From contig JAVKOQ010000218.1 in NCBI GenBank assembly GCA_031835245.1, positions 23,351-87,350 of the forward strand: 64,000 bases of DNA, written 5' to 3'. This DNA is from Balamuthia mandrillaris. Lineage: Eukaryota; Discosea; Longamoebia; Balamuthiidae. The notes beneath the pieces are model-generated. The model made no database searches. It saw nothing but the letters and a program-made list of their open reading frames with translations, and was not told where the DNA came from. Position numbers and translations under genes: made by a program. Positions 42,345-53,664 of this stretch are shown in pieces (position 1 is the stretch's first letter; each line of letters opens with the position of its first letter).

Positions 42345-43889
42345 TCACTTTTCTCGTTTAACCTTTTCTCGCTTGACTTTTTCCCGTTTGACCGTTTCTC
42401 GCTTGACCGTTGTTGCCTTCTTCTCCTTCTTCACTCCCCCGCTTTTGTTACTTCTGCTAGTGGTGCTCCCCGTGCTAGCTCGTCTTCGCCAAAAGCGCGC
42501 CTTGTTGCCACTGTTCCTATTATAGCTCTTCGTCCAACCGCCACTGCCACCACTGCCTCCTCGTGTCCCCCAACCTGTGTTGCGGCTTTTGGAACCTGGC
42601 CCTGGTTGCCATTCGCGAGGCATGACGGGCGTGTTCTTCTTGGTCTTGCTGGTTTGTGTGAACTGGTTGAGGTAGTCCAGCGTAGGTGCTGGACGATCAA
42701 ATAGGGATGTAAAGTTGAAGGTTACATCTGAGTAGTCTTCTTCTCCTTCTTCGTGTCCTTGTCCTTGTTCAGCATCTTCCTCTTGCGCCACGCTTGGTCG
42801 CATCGTTGTTTTTGTTTCATGTCCGTTTCCGTTTTGTATTTGTTCCGTCTTCACTTCCCCTTCTTCATGCAAAAGGCTCTCCAACAAGTCCTGTTCTTCT
42901 TCGTCTCCAAAGTTGTTGCTTTGACGAATTCTTCTGGCCGCGACAGTAGCAGCAGACCGCCTTTGCAGTCTTCGCCTTTTGGATGGCGGCGCCACTTCCT
43001 CCTTTACAGAAGCTGTCCCTTCTTCCTCTTCTTCATCATCAACCAGGTCCACCACTAAGCTGCTTTCATGCTTGCTTGGAAAAGGAAGAGAAGAAGAAGA
43101 AGAAGAAGAACAAGAAGAAGAAGAAGAAGAAGAACGAGAAGAAGAAGAAGCAGCGAATTCTAAAGTGCCCATTTCTCTCGCAGAGTTGCGTCTAGCGAGT
43201 TTTCTCTTATTGTTTCCTCTGCTCTTGGTCTGTTCTCCTGCTTCCTCCTTTTTCGTTGCTCCCTCTGCTGCTTCCTTGGCATCCATTTCTTGCTCCACGT
43301 GAACCTGCAGCCGCTCGCTGCTGTCAAAGCCTTCGTTGCAAAGAGGGCAGCGAAGCACCTGTGGTACTGCCGCACCAACAGCAGCACCCGAGAAACTTCT
43401 TCCACTGGAAGAAGAGGAGGCAGCGGCCTTCTCCTGCTCCTCAGCCGGACGGAGGTGTTGCTCCTCTACATGCTGTTGGACTTGGCTCTGCGGAAAGTGG
43501 GCGAAGCAGAACGGGCACTCCGCCGGTGGTGCGCCTCCTGTTGCTACTCCGTTTGTCTCCAGGCGAGGCTTTGCTTCCTTGGCAGGGGGCTGAGCGTCCG
43601 GACCCCGCAAAGTGGTGGTAGCAGCGGGTCCACGTGGAAGCTGGAGGAGAGAGGACCGGCTGGGCGGTCTGGACAACCTTGGAGAGGCCGATAAAGCTGT
43701 TGTCGCTCCCTGCAGGCCCGGCTCCTCCTGTTTCAGCGCAGCAAGCGAGGAAGAAGCGGGACCGCCTGATTCCCCTTTGTGCTCTTCCACCCCCTCCGCT
43801 TCCTCCAGCTCCCCCTCCTCGTCGAGAACAACCAGCAGGGGCCGTTCCTGTTGTGGTGTGTGAAGCCCACCTCCTCCTCCTCCTTCCAT
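42345..43889 (-). CDS. zinc-finger protein with UBZ-like fingers, SIM-like motif and VKREK repeats
   Basis: Single exon of 514 aa from ATG 43889. Two zinc fingers: CPFCFAHFPQSQVQQHVEEQH (residues about 124-144), a CxxC...HxxxxH finger reminiscent of ubiquitin-binding UBZ4/RAD18 fingers, and CPLCNEGFDSSERLQVHVEQE, in which the final His is missing. A SUMO-interaction-like VVDLVDDEEEEE follows a poly-Ser block. Basic KRRRLQRR and a Gly/Ser/Arg-rich segment lie further on. The C-terminus is a tandem of VKREK/VKRET units, each with the form of a psi-K-x-E sumoylation site. Probably nuclear, in the ubiquitin/SUMO or DNA-damage area; the role is inference. Confidence 0.72.
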   Translation of the reverse strand: MEGGGGGGLHTPQQERPLLVVLDEEGELEEAEGVEEHKGESGGPASSSLAALKQEEPGLQGATTALSASPRLSRPPSRSSLLQLPRGPAATTTLRGPDAQPPAKEAKPRLETNGVATGGAPPAECPFCFAHFPQSQVQQHVEEQHLRPAEEQEKAAASSSSSGRSFSGAAVGAAVPQVLRCPLCNEGFDSSERLQVHVEQEMDAKEAAEGATKKEEAGEQTKSRGNNKRKLARRNSAREMGTLEFAASSSSRSSSSSSSCSSSSSSSLPFPSKHESSLVVDLVDDEEEEEGTASVKEEVAPPSKRRRLQRRSAATVAARRIRQSNNFGDEEEQDLLESLLHEEGEVKTEQIQNGNGHETKTTMRPSVAQEEDAEQGQGHEEGEEDYSDVTFNFTSLFDRPAPTLDYLNQFTQTSKTKKNTPVMPREWQPGPGSKSRNTGWGTRGGSGGSGGWTKSYNRNSGNKARFWRRRASTGSTTSRSNKSGGVKKEKKATTVKRETVKREKVKREKVKREK

Positions 43890-43980
43890 TCCTTTCTATT
43901 TGCTTCCTGTAATTTTTTTGAACAATTATTTGCAAAATTATCCAAAATATCTGTTGTTTTGGAAATAATTTCGATTTTTT

Positions 43981-43986
43981 GTCGAC
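43981..43986. promoter_or_regulatory. GTCGAC element upstream of zinc-finger gene
   Basis: GTCGACGACA occurs 92 bp upstream of the zinc-finger protein start codon (43889, minus). Confidence 0.45.
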
Positions 43987-44495
43987 GACAACCAAGCAGG
44001 CATTCTTGCTCGCCCAGAGAGAAACTCGTCAGCGGGGTCCTTTGGAGGGCACAGTTGTTCCATTGTGGCAAGGCACCCTTCTCCTCCATGGTTAACCGTG
44101 CTGTTGCTGGTTTGGCTCGGCGATCCACCGGTAGTTTTCAGAACCGCAATCAAATCCTCTTCGTCCAGTGCAGTGCGTGTACTTTGGCGGCCTCTCCCAT
44201 TCAGCAAGCGCTTGAGCTCATGATAACCGCCTAAGAACTTTACAGCGGAAGGGAAGGTTGAAGCGTGCACGTTCTCCAAAATAGATGACCATTATAATAA
44301 CACAATCATTGATATATAAACTGCACAATCTCATAATGCAATATAATAACTGACGGCAACAGCGTAGATAACGAAGAAGTAACGCAGCTATCCAGGCTTC
44401 TGCCTCTTTTATCTTTTTTAGGGAGAAGAAAGAGAAAAGAGAGGAGAGGGTTGGGGCAAGGGTGCAAGGGTGGGGGGCAGGCCATCGTCATCGCC

Positions 44496-45132
44496 ATGAA
44501 GAAACACACCGGCAGCAGCTTCGTGCGTCGCAGCAAAACCATGCTCGGCGGCAAGGACCACCACGCGGCCGCTTCTTCTTCCTCCTTTTCTTCGGACGGG
44601 GACCTTCACAGGGCAGCCGCAGCCCAAGGCCGCGAAGAGGACAACACCAGCAACAACAACAGCAAAGAGGGACTGATCGACGATCTGAAGAGTGGGACGA
44701 GGAAGATCATGTCCCGGTTGAAAGGGGAGTCTGGGGGAATTGGCGCCCAACGCAAAACCCATCATCAACACAAACAGGACCACCGAAACGAATCTTGTTC
44801 GTCTTTCTTTCTTTTCTCCCTCTTTTTCTTTTTGATTATAGAGCTGATCTTTTTTTTTTTGAAACAAAACAAAACAAAACACAAAATTCAGCCGAATCCG
44901 AAACGGACAGTCCGCATCGAAAGCTGAGTCGCTCCTACTCCTTCAAGGAAAGCGACGTGGGCAACAAACTGCAGCGCGAGCCGACCGATCAGCACGGGCG
45001 AGCCCTCCATCGTAACCCTTCCTCCTCTGCCATGCTGTCCACCTCGGGACGTACCTCTATCAAAGAGCACAGCTTGAGCTTTGCTGGTAATGAGGAAGAA
45101 ACTGCTTCTGATGGTAAACTTTTCGCTTCTCT

Positions 45133-45167
<35 letters not shown>

Positions 45168-45475
45168 CTCTTGCTCTCTCCTCTCTCTATTTGATTTCCT
45201 CTGCTCTGCTCTGCTCTCTCTTGCTCTCTCTCTCTCTTGCTCTTGCTCTCTGCCCTCTCTCTCTATTTGATTTCTTCTTCTTCTCCTCCTTCTGCTCTCT
45301 CTTCCTCCTCTTTGCCTGCTGGCTTTCGAAAGTTGGTTAACAAATATGAACAGAGTCGCCTAGAGAAGGCACTAAGACAAAAACAAGATACGGCTCATTG
45401 AGACGACCAAAGAATGTCATCAAAGGAGTGTTCAGCTCGACGGTATGCTTGATTCCTCCCTTTTGTTTTAGAGGA

Positions 45476-45522
<47 letters not shown>

Positions 45523-46752
45523 CGAAGAGACAGAGAACGAGAGAGTAGAGAATATAGGTGTTGTAAGGAACTCAATGTTGTATCTACAGGACAAGGCAGA
45601 GCTACCTTTAGACCCAGAAGACAAGGATGCAGTTATAAAACACCTGATGCTCGAAAACAAGAAACTGTTGGCCGAAGTAGAGCGACTGAATTCCACATCT
45701 TTAGTATTGGAAAAGAGCCTGTTTTCTACTCAGGTACATTCATTGCTTCTCTAAACAGATCAATTCAGTGTCTCAACCTTTCTTTTCTTCTCTCTCTCTC
45801 TCTCTCATATAGGACCGAGTAGCCAAAATGTTACAGGAAGCTACAGCAAAGGACGACGAGATCACGAAGCTGAAGTCTACAGTTGTTCGTTATTCTCTTC
45901 TCTCTCTCTCTCTCTTCTTTTCTTCATGTTGTATGACCGTGTTTTTTTTGGGGGGGATGCAGTCGCGGTTAGAGTCGCAGTTAGAGCAGCTGAAAAACAA
46001 CATGCTAAACTGGGGACATGGTTTGGACGAATTACAACAAACGCGTGGAGGAAACCAAGCGATCAGCCCGCGTCGAAGAGGAGGCTATTACCCTCCAGTC
46101 AACCCCAGCCGAGTCCCAGATGACACGACCACTAAAGAAGCTGTGGTACGGTCACCACCTACATTTTAGTTCTCTCTTGTTTATTTTGACTCTCTCTCTC
46201 TCACTCTTCAAAATTAAAAGGATGGAGCGCCTCCAGTTCCTCCACCGCAGCTCTCCATGGCTCCACAGAAGAAAACGGTGCCGCAAAACGGACTTGGCAA
46301 GGACTTGGGCTTGTTGCTCAAGAAACGGAGCAGATACATGTCAACCTCTGAATACCAGAAATCGCAAAGTCTTAAAGGCGGTGAGATCAGACTGGCCCAA
46401 GAAAGTGGTATATTGTTTTATTCCAACTGCTGTTTCTGTTTTTGTTTTGGTCGTTGGTATAACATGGTTTTCTGACCGAGGTTTTATGCATTCTCAAAAG
46501 AAAAACGGAGCCAAGTGGTTCGTGAGATCTTATTGACGGAACGTAACTATAACACCTGTTTGGCCATTATGATTGAAGAATATCAGCGGCCGCTCAAAAC
46601 AAAGAAATGGATAACGGAGGAGCAAATCAAATGTATGTTCTATCAACTGGAGGTCATCTTCGAGCTCAACAGACAACTTCTACTCAAATTGGAAGAGAGG
46701 ATCGACCGTTGGAATGATAAATCTGTGCTTGGAGACATCTTCTTAGAAATGG

Positions 46753-46789
<37 letters not shown>

Positions 46790-48300
46790 TCATTTTTATC
46801 CGTTGACTTTTTGTTTCATAGGCGGACTATCTTCGTCTATACAAAAACTATCTCAACAACTATCCCAAAGCTCTCGCCATGATCAAAACTCTAAAAGAAA
46901 ACAAAAAGTTTGTCGAGTTTTTGGAGGTTGGTCTCTTCACTTTTTCTCGTTCTATCGTTCTCTCTGTCTTTCCTTCCTTCCTCCTTCTCATATTCTTTGC
47001 TCAAACAGACCGTGCGTGCCAATCGTAAACAAGGCAGCTTGTTCTCCAATTACGAGCTCAATTCTTTCCTTATAACACCTGTACAGCGTATCCCTCGATA
47101 CATCATATTACTGAAGGTCTCTTTTGCTTATCGTCTCGTCCTTATATGCTTTGTTTCGCTCTAACTGTTTTAAACAACAATTAAAGACGTTGAGTCAATA
47201 TACGCCACCAGAGCATAAAGACCACGAACTGTTGAAGAAGGCCTTGCACAAGTTGGAGGTTGTTGCAGATGATAACGAACGGGCACAAGAGCTCAACCTG
47301 AACATCAAACGCCTCTTCCAATTACAAAAAAGATTCTCTGCTCACGTACGTCTCTACTGTTGCTTCATTCTCTGTTTCTTTATCTTATTTAATCTATTTC
47401 TTCTCTGTTATATGTATATTTTGGTAGTCTCGAGATGTACAATTAGTAGAACCTCATCGGAGAATACTCCATGAGACCAATATGTTCCTGTGGAAGATTC
47501 GTGGTGGAAAGGTCCACAAGTCCGCGGAGTTCAAGCTCTGCTTCGTCCTCATCTTCAACGACATGGTCCTGTTCGCGCGCAAAGCCTCTCGCTATAAGAC
47601 CGTCGTCAACAAGAAGAACGGCAAATGGAAGCAACTGCGAACGACATTTGATGAGGAGGAAGAGGAGGAAGAGGATGATTCGTTCGATAGCATGAATGAC
47701 GATGCGGAAGACGAGCGACAGCAATTCAGCAACAGCACCAACTCTCTCTTGAGAGACAACTTGAAGAGAAAAGAATTGTTGCGGAAAGAAAAGAAAGCGT
47801 TGATGAACAACGGCTCTAGCCCGAAAGGAAGCGGCATTACCCCAACAAGCCCATCTTCATCCTTCATCAGTGCTGGAGGCGATGGAGCGATGATGTCGGA
47901 AGAGGCCTTTGCTCTTTCTGGAGACGAGCTGCATTTCATGTTCCAAATGGAAGTGGAAGAGTGTACCATCTCTTCGTTCGCCACCTCCCCCTCCGCTTCT
48001 TCCAACACCAAAACGTCATCTCCATCTTCTCGAGAAGATGAAGGATGTAAAGCAGAGTTGGAGAGGATTGTGGCCGCCAGTCCCTTTCGACCGCCCGGTT
48101 TCTCGGTGGAATCCTTCTTGAAGCTTGCTCATCCGCAACGGACGTTGTTGTTATGCCCGGAGGATCCCTCCACCTCCGAGAAAGTGTTCAAGGTCTTGAA
48201 GAAAGCGATCAAGAGCAAGAAGGAGGATTTGGCAAGACGTAACGTGCGGATGGGCTCTTGTGCGGATGGACTTGTTCACAAGCTGAATTCCTCCTCTTAA
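44496..48300 (+). CDS. RhoGEF with coiled coil, DH and split PH domain
   Basis: Guanine nucleotide exchange factor for Rho-family GTPases. Twelve exons close to 897 aa: 44496-44796, 44892-45113, 45354-45442, 45590-45733, 45813-45884, 45963-46145, 46221-46407, 46501-46751, 46822-46926, 47009-47116, 47187-47345 and 47428-48300. The N-terminal about 250 residues are Ser-rich (PHRKLSRSYSF). Exons 4-6 give a coiled coil. DH spans residues about 400-607: VVREILLTERNYNTCLAIMI (CR1), then FSNYELNSFLITPVQRIPRYIILLK (the CR3 hallmark). PH follows (ILHETNMFLWK, FKLCFVLIFNDMVLFARK), but after about 90 residues it is interrupted by an acidic/Ser insertion of about 130 residues before HFMFQMEVEECTI, and by a further insert before the final helix. 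AATAAA overlaps the end of the gene. Confidence 0.9.
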
Positions 48301-48337
48301 AATAAAGCATTCGTTGTGTTCTTCTATTTTTTTTTTT

Positions 48338-48580
48338 TAAAGAGAAAAGAAAAAGAAAAAGAAAAAGAAAAATGAAAATGAAAAAGAAAACATGAAAAAA
48401 ATAAAAAAATTAAAAAATTTAAAAAGAAAAAGAAAAAGAAAAAGAAGAAAAAGAAAAAGAAAAAGAAAAAGAAAAAATAATGAGAAAAAAGAAAAAGATA
48501 GGAAAAAAACGAAAAATGAAAAGAAAGACAAAGACAAAGAAAAAGAAAAAAGAAAAAAGAAAATAAAAAATAATAAACGG
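48338..48580. repeat. (AAAAAG)n purine repeat
   Basis: About 240 bp of AAAAAG/GAAAAA units, with variants, follow the RhoGEF 3' end. It lies between genes rather than inside an intron. Confidence 0.85.
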
Positions 48581-48585
48581 GGCAA

Positions 48586-48591
48586 GTCGAC
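48586..48591. promoter_or_regulatory. GTCGAC element upstream of ankyrin gene
   Basis: AAGTCGACAAC directly follows the purine repeat and lies about 240 bp upstream of the ankyrin gene ATG (48830). The rest of 48301-48829 is A-rich, with no other feature. Confidence 0.42.
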
Positions 48592-48829
48592 AACAATTTA
48601 TTTATTTTTAAACGTTGGCAAAAACAACGAGGAGGAAGAGAAAAGGAAGACAAGGAAGAAAACTCTTTGCGAGTTGGCCAACCCAGCCGCTCCACATGCT
48701 GAAGTTTTTTTTGTTAACAAGGCAAACAACACCTCTCTCCCCCCCTTCAAAGGTAAAAAACGAAACCACAAAACAAAAAAGAAAAACAAAAATACTAACA
48801 AAACAAACCCCAAAGCAATAAAAAAGAAA

Positions 48830-51800
48830 ATGTTTAACAGTTTGAGCTCGCTGTGGAACGACTTGGGGTTGTTCTCTCCGCCTGGCTCTCCGAGGGCCGC
48901 CCAAAGCGACCGACTCCCAGAGACCGGCTCTTCTTCTGGGTCCACCTCCTCGGACTCCTCCCTCCCACCCATGCGGCGGTGGATCAGCGCTCGCGAGTTG
49001 GCCCCCAAAACGCTGCGCGACATTGAGAGCAAGTACCGAAGCTTGGAGCTAGACAAGTTCGACAAGCTGGAAAAATGGGCCAACACCACGCAAAGCAGGT
49101 TGGCCACCACAACCGCAACTAGCAAGCACAACCGAAAGCAAAAGAAGAGGGCGGCGTTGGAGGAGATGTTCTTTGTGGCGGTGGAGGAGGGGGACTTGGT
49201 GCAGGCGGGGAGCTTCCTCAAGGGCGGCGTCAACCCCAATGCACGACGGAAGGACGGAGGACCGCACCTGGCTTCAGGAGAAGAAAGACGAGGAAGAGGA
49301 GAGAGCTCTGCTGCCATTGCGCCGAGAGCAAGTCTACCGTTTAAGAAGAAAATGGCGGTTAACAAAGAGAACAAGGAGGAAGCAAACCACCAAGCAGAAA
49401 AAGACGATGACGAAGAAGAAGACGATGGAGACGAAGAAGATGAAGAAGATGCTATTGAAGAGAATGGCAAGAAGGGGGAGCTTGGCAATGACGAGAGAGG
49501 GGAGACAGCATTGTACGTGGCCGCTGCGAGGGGAGACCTCGATATGGTGAACCTGCTATTGGGTGGGGGAGCGGGTGCCAGCTGCAACCTTCCCATAGGC
49601 GAGGAAGGAATGACGCCGCTCTTGATAGCAGCTAGCAAAGGTTATTTGGACGTGGTCAAAGCGCTTGTCAAAAACGTTGTTGGCAGCAGCAGTGAAGATA
49701 AAGGCAAGAAGGAACAAAAACGGCAACAAAAATCATATGAATGCAATGTGAACGTAGCGCTTAATGATGGAAGAACGGCAATCTTCTTGGCTTCCATGAA
49801 TGGGCACAGGTGAAAATTCTCTTCCCCTACTCTTTCTTCCTTGCACATTCTCTCTCTCGCTCTCTTCTCCCCCCTTTCTCTCTCCTCTCTCTCCTCTCTC
49901 TCTCTCTCCCTTGCTCTCTTGCTCTCTCTATGTTGGCTAAAGGAACGACTGCTACAGCGATATTGTTCGGTTTTTGATAGAAAGCGGAGCAGATCCCAAC
50001 AAGACTACCGATGGTCTTACGCCATTGTATATGGCGTGCTATAAAGGTCACTATGAGGCGGTGCAAGCCCTGTTGGAACACAAGGAAGTGGACGTCAATG
50101 CGAGGGCCTGTGATGGCTCCACAGCTCTGTTTGTGGCTGCTCGTAAGGGGCACACAGAAGTGGTCTCCTTGCTCATTAGCAAAGGAGCTGATGTCAATAT
50201 GGTCACCCAAGATGGCCGTTCTGCGCTATTTGCTGGTAACCTTTTACTCTCCTTTCTTGTCCTTTGTACTTTTTCTATCTTCAGTTTATTGACAATAAAC
50301 GTTTATGTAAGCTTGCCAATATGGACACGTGAACGTGGTGAAGACGCTTTTGGAGGGTGGAGCGGACAAGAACTTTGCTGCTAACGAGGGGGCCACTCCA
50401 CTTTATATAGCCAACCTCTCTGGTCACAACAACATTGTGAAGCTGTTGCTCTCCCCTGCTGGCATGGAGGAAATATTCATGACCCAAGATGGAGAGCTGA
50501 AAGAGGTTGGCTTAGATTACGGTGAAGGAGAGGAGGAGGAAGCCAGCGATGATGACGAGGATGACGATGCATTGGTGGCTCAACTCCAAGTGGAAAACGA
50601 GGAGGAGTTCACGAAGAAAGTGCAGAATCTAGTATCCACTATGTGCATCTCCTCTCCTACAAACGTCAAGAAACAACAAGTACTGCCAGAGAACATCTCT
50701 GTGCTGGTGGAGCAAATGAAGATTCAAGTAGAGGAATCTCGAATACGGCGGCTGAAGGCATTCATCAGGAGTGACATAACCTTGAAGAAGTTGTACAGAC
50801 GGGCCAAAACTTCGCTCATCTACTACTCTAGGGATCCCCGAGACACCTCTGCCTCGGCCAGTGTTTCCACTTTGAACAAGAATGCCAACCCTATGGACAA
50901 AAACCGCAAGCTCCTTCAAACCTATAAGGAGCTCTACCTTCGATATAAGAACGTTTATGACCCTCTCTTTGCCAACGATGAGAAAGCTATTCAGTACATT
51001 GAGCCGGAGACGCTCACCGATGACTACGAGTGGTTGGAGGCGCGAGTAAAGGAGGCGTTCGCCAAGGCGCAGGAGCTTAGAGAGCAAATTCGTCCTCTCT
51101 ATGAGATCAGAGCATTACTTGTGCGAGAGCTACGGCCTATTCTTGGTTCGTTTCTCTTACCCACCCCTCTCTCGTCATCCATCTCAACCTTCTTATTATT
51201 TGTCTTGTACTCTCTTTTCATCTTTCTCTCTTTCTCTCCCTGTCTCTCTCTACAACGTTATAGGCACGCGAGACTTTACGATGGTGACTTTCGAATCAAA
51301 GACAGAAGCCGAACTTCTATCCCTCTTTGGCACTAGACAGCGAATCCAGGTCTTCAAAGAGCTGGTGGAGAAGAGCCACGAGGAGAAGTTTGCTGCCAAA
51401 AAGAAGGAGATCCTCACCAAGATAGAAGGCCAGCTTCGCAGCCTACGACAAAAGCAACAGGGTGTCAGTGATAACGGCGCATTTTGTGAAGATATCTTGA
51501 AGCGCTGTGCTGACGCCAGCATCGAAAAGATGACTCGGTTGGTGAACACTCATGGCCCTATGGCCGCTGAGAGAAAGAACGAGCTGCGGCAAATAGTAAA
51601 GAAGGAGTTGGAAGAAGAGTTGGGCATCGTCACGTCATCGGATGATGATGAAGAACCAGCAGCAGCAGAAGTTAAAAAAGTTGGAGCGGGAAAGAATGCC
51701 GTACGCGAACGAAAGAAGAACAATACCACAGGAGTAACAACAACAACAAAAGAGAAAAGCGAGGCCATGGCAGCCAGAAGAGAGAAAGAGTTGCAGGAAG

Positions 51801-52126
51801 AGCGATCGCAAAGACTGCAACACTCTCAAAGCAGGGAGCGCGTGCTCCAGGCTATGAAGAACAGGAAAGAGCTTAGCGTGCGAGAGAGAAAGCAGACGGA
51901 AGACGAAGAAGGGCAAGAGAGAGACAAGATCGACTTGACAAACGCACCCCCGGCTTCGCAACCAGCTGTAACGTACGCAAGATCTGATACGGGTGGCATC
52001 GTTTGGGAGCGAAGAAGACAACGAAAGCCAATGCTCACCAGGGAGCAGAACCAGAGCCGCAGAATGGCCAAGATTATTGCCAGACGGACAAGCGAAGCCC
52101 ACGCACAACCCCTTGTAACTAAGTAA
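48830..52126 (+). CDS. ankyrin-repeat protein with long helical C-terminus
   Basis: Four exons, 48830-49809, 49943-50235, 50312-51145 and 51264-52126, close to 989 aa. Ankyrin repeats occupy residues about 220-560: GETALYVAAARGDLDMVNLL, MTPLLIAASKGYLDVVKALV, GRTAIFLASMNGHR (split by intron 1), LTPLYMACYKGHYEAVQALL, STALFVAARKGHTEVVSLLI, SALFAACQYGHVNVVKTLL and ATPLYIANLSGHNNIVKLLL. A divergent first repeat is at residue about 110, followed by an acidic linker. After an acidic patch, the C-terminal about 420 residues are charged and helical (KAFIRSDITLKKLYRRAKTS, FESKTEAELLSLFGTRQRI), with Arg/Glu-rich coiled coil near the end. No catalytic domain seen. Likely a scaffold protein; partner unknown. 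Confidence 0.87.
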
Positions 52127-52239
52127 AGTTGGTGGGCTGGACAAGCAAAAAAAAAAATAATAATAATAAAACAACGGAAAAGATTAAAATTTTTTGTTGG
52201 TTATTTGTGTTGTGTGGGGTAAGGATCGAACTGGGGATT

Positions 52240-52245
52240 GTCGAC
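52240..52245. promoter_or_regulatory. GTCGAC element upstream of calcineurin-B-like gene
   Basis: TTGTCGACAGAAA is 105 bp upstream of the ATG at 52350. A related ATGTCGGCAGAAA lies about 55 bp further on, so the segment is a rough direct repeat of about 60 bp. Confidence 0.45.
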
Positions 52246-52349
52246 AGAAATAAAAGATATTAAAATAATCGTGCAAGGTGGGAATCGAACCGGCGATATG
52301 TCGGCAGAAAAGAAAGAATCAAAACAAGAAAGAGAGAAACAGAAGAAGA

Positions 52350-53383
52350 ATGGGAGCTGCTCCGTCCATAAATTTGGACCCTGAGGTCATTCAAGAGCTT
52401 CAAGAAGACATCATTCACCAAGAAGGAACCTTTACTCCTGTTTGTTCGTACAAAAACAATGCCATCGTTCTTCTCAATATTTTTTACTTTAGGATTTATT
52501 TTATTTATTTTTTTAAATGTAGTTACTGCACAAGAGATCAATCGTTTGTATCACCGGTTTACCAAACTGGACAAGTCATCCTCTGGCTTCATCTCCACGG
52601 ATGAGTTTCTTTCCTTGCCAGAGCTGGCCATGAATCCGCTCAACCCTCGTGTCATTGCTCTCTTTCAACAGGAAAAGGGAGAGGACAAAGTCAACTTCAA
52701 AGACTTTGTTCAGGTGTTGGCTGTCTTTAGTCCCAAAGCTTCTCGCAAGGATAAACTACGACGTACCTATTTTTTTTTTTTTCGTTATGTTTGTTGTTGT
52801 TGCCTCTTCCTCCTCTTCCTTGTGTTCTTCTTGTTCTTGTTTTTCTTCTTCTTCTTCTTCTTCTTCTTCTTCTTCTTCTTCAAGTTCTTCTTCTGCTTCT
52901 TCTTCTTCTTCTTGTTCTTCTTCTTCTTCTTCTTCTTCTTCTTCTTCTTCAAGTTCTTGTTTGTTTTCTTCTTCTTGTTCTTCTTGTTCTTGTTCTTGTT
53001 CTTCTTCTCCTTGTGATTGGTCACCTTTTGTTGACCTCTTCCTTTGAAATACCAACCAGTCGCTTTCAAGATGTATGATGTGGATGGGGATGGTTTTATC
53101 TCCCAGCAGGATCTCTATCACGTGGTGAAGTTGATGGTGGGCAAGTTTGTGCCAGAGGAGACTCTGCGTGACATTGTAGCTACCACCATTGCCCGAGCAG
53201 ATTGCAATGGTGACGGTCGGATTGACCTCGAAGAATTTTCCTTGGTAAACCTTTCTATCTTGTCGTTTTCTTTGCTTTCTTTTCTTTGCTTCCCTATTGA
53301 TTGACGCCAATTCCATCCATCAAAAGGCGCTTGCTGGTGCAGATTTAGAACGAACCATGTCTTTCAAATCCAAGTTCAAGTAA
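52350..53383 (+). CDS. EF-hand protein, calcineurin B / CHP family
   Basis: Calcium-sensing regulatory subunit. Four exons, 52350-52443, 52523-52762, 53060-53244 and 53327-53383, give 191 aa. The MGAAPS start fits N-myristoylation. EF1 (LDKSSSGFISTDEF) and EF2 (FQQEKGEDKVNFKDF) are degenerate; EF3 (YDVDGDGFISQQDL) and EF4 (DCNGDGRIDLEEF) look able to bind calcium. LPELAMNPLNPRVIALF resembles both calcineurin B and CHP1. The C-terminus DLERTMSFKSKFK is CHP/CNB-like. Strong EF3 and EF4 with weak EF1 and EF2 point to CHP rather than classical calcineurin B, but this is not certain. The exon 1 donor is the one phase that fits (TTT|GTTCGT). Intron 2 is full of TTC repeats. Confidence 0.85.
52797..53030 (+). 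repeat. TTC/TTCTTG microsatellite in EF-hand gene intron 2
   Basis: The intron between 52763 and 53059 is mostly TTC triplets with TTCTTG and TTCAAG interruptions, on the sense strand. Confidence 0.85.
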
Positions 53384-53542
53384 GCGGTCAGCTAAGTGGA
53401 GGAGGAGGAGGAGGAGGAGGACGAGACAAGACCATCCCGTCGAGTAGCAGGAACAGCCGCTGTTCTCTCTCTTGGCTTTCTGTTTATACATTGAAGGTTA
53501 GGGTTTGTTTGTCCAATTGTAATTAGGGTTAAGTTAGTATAC

Positions 53543-53548
53543 GTCGAC
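53543..53548. promoter_or_regulatory. GTCGAC element upstream of ataxin-2 gene
   Basis: ACGTCGACAAAA lies 117 bp upstream of the ATG at 53665. The surrounding 53384-53664 is AT-rich with A-runs and shows no gene. Confidence 0.45.
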
Positions 53549-53664
53549 AAAAATCAAATCTTAAACACTCCTCAAGCGAATGGGTTGTCTACAAAAAATA
53601 AAATAACCCAAAAAAATAAAAAAAAGGTCACAATAAAAAAAAAAGAAAACAACAAAAAAAAAAG

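Noticed and set aside
43938-44279. 113-codon open frame on the minus strand upstream of the zinc-finger gene
   Set aside because: It does not begin with ATG and overlaps the probable promoter with a GTCGAC site; no splice sites attach it to a gene.
45963-46145. Alternative frame through RhoGEF exon 6 giving a coiled-coil-like peptide
   Set aside because: It needs a stop to be bypassed and leaves the wrong phase for exon 7; the frame used closes on both sides.
52200-52310. tRNA-like B-box sequences (GGTTCGATTCCC on the minus strand)
   Set aside because: No acceptor or anticodon stems can be formed around them, so this is not a tRNA gene; it may be a decayed fragment or chance.
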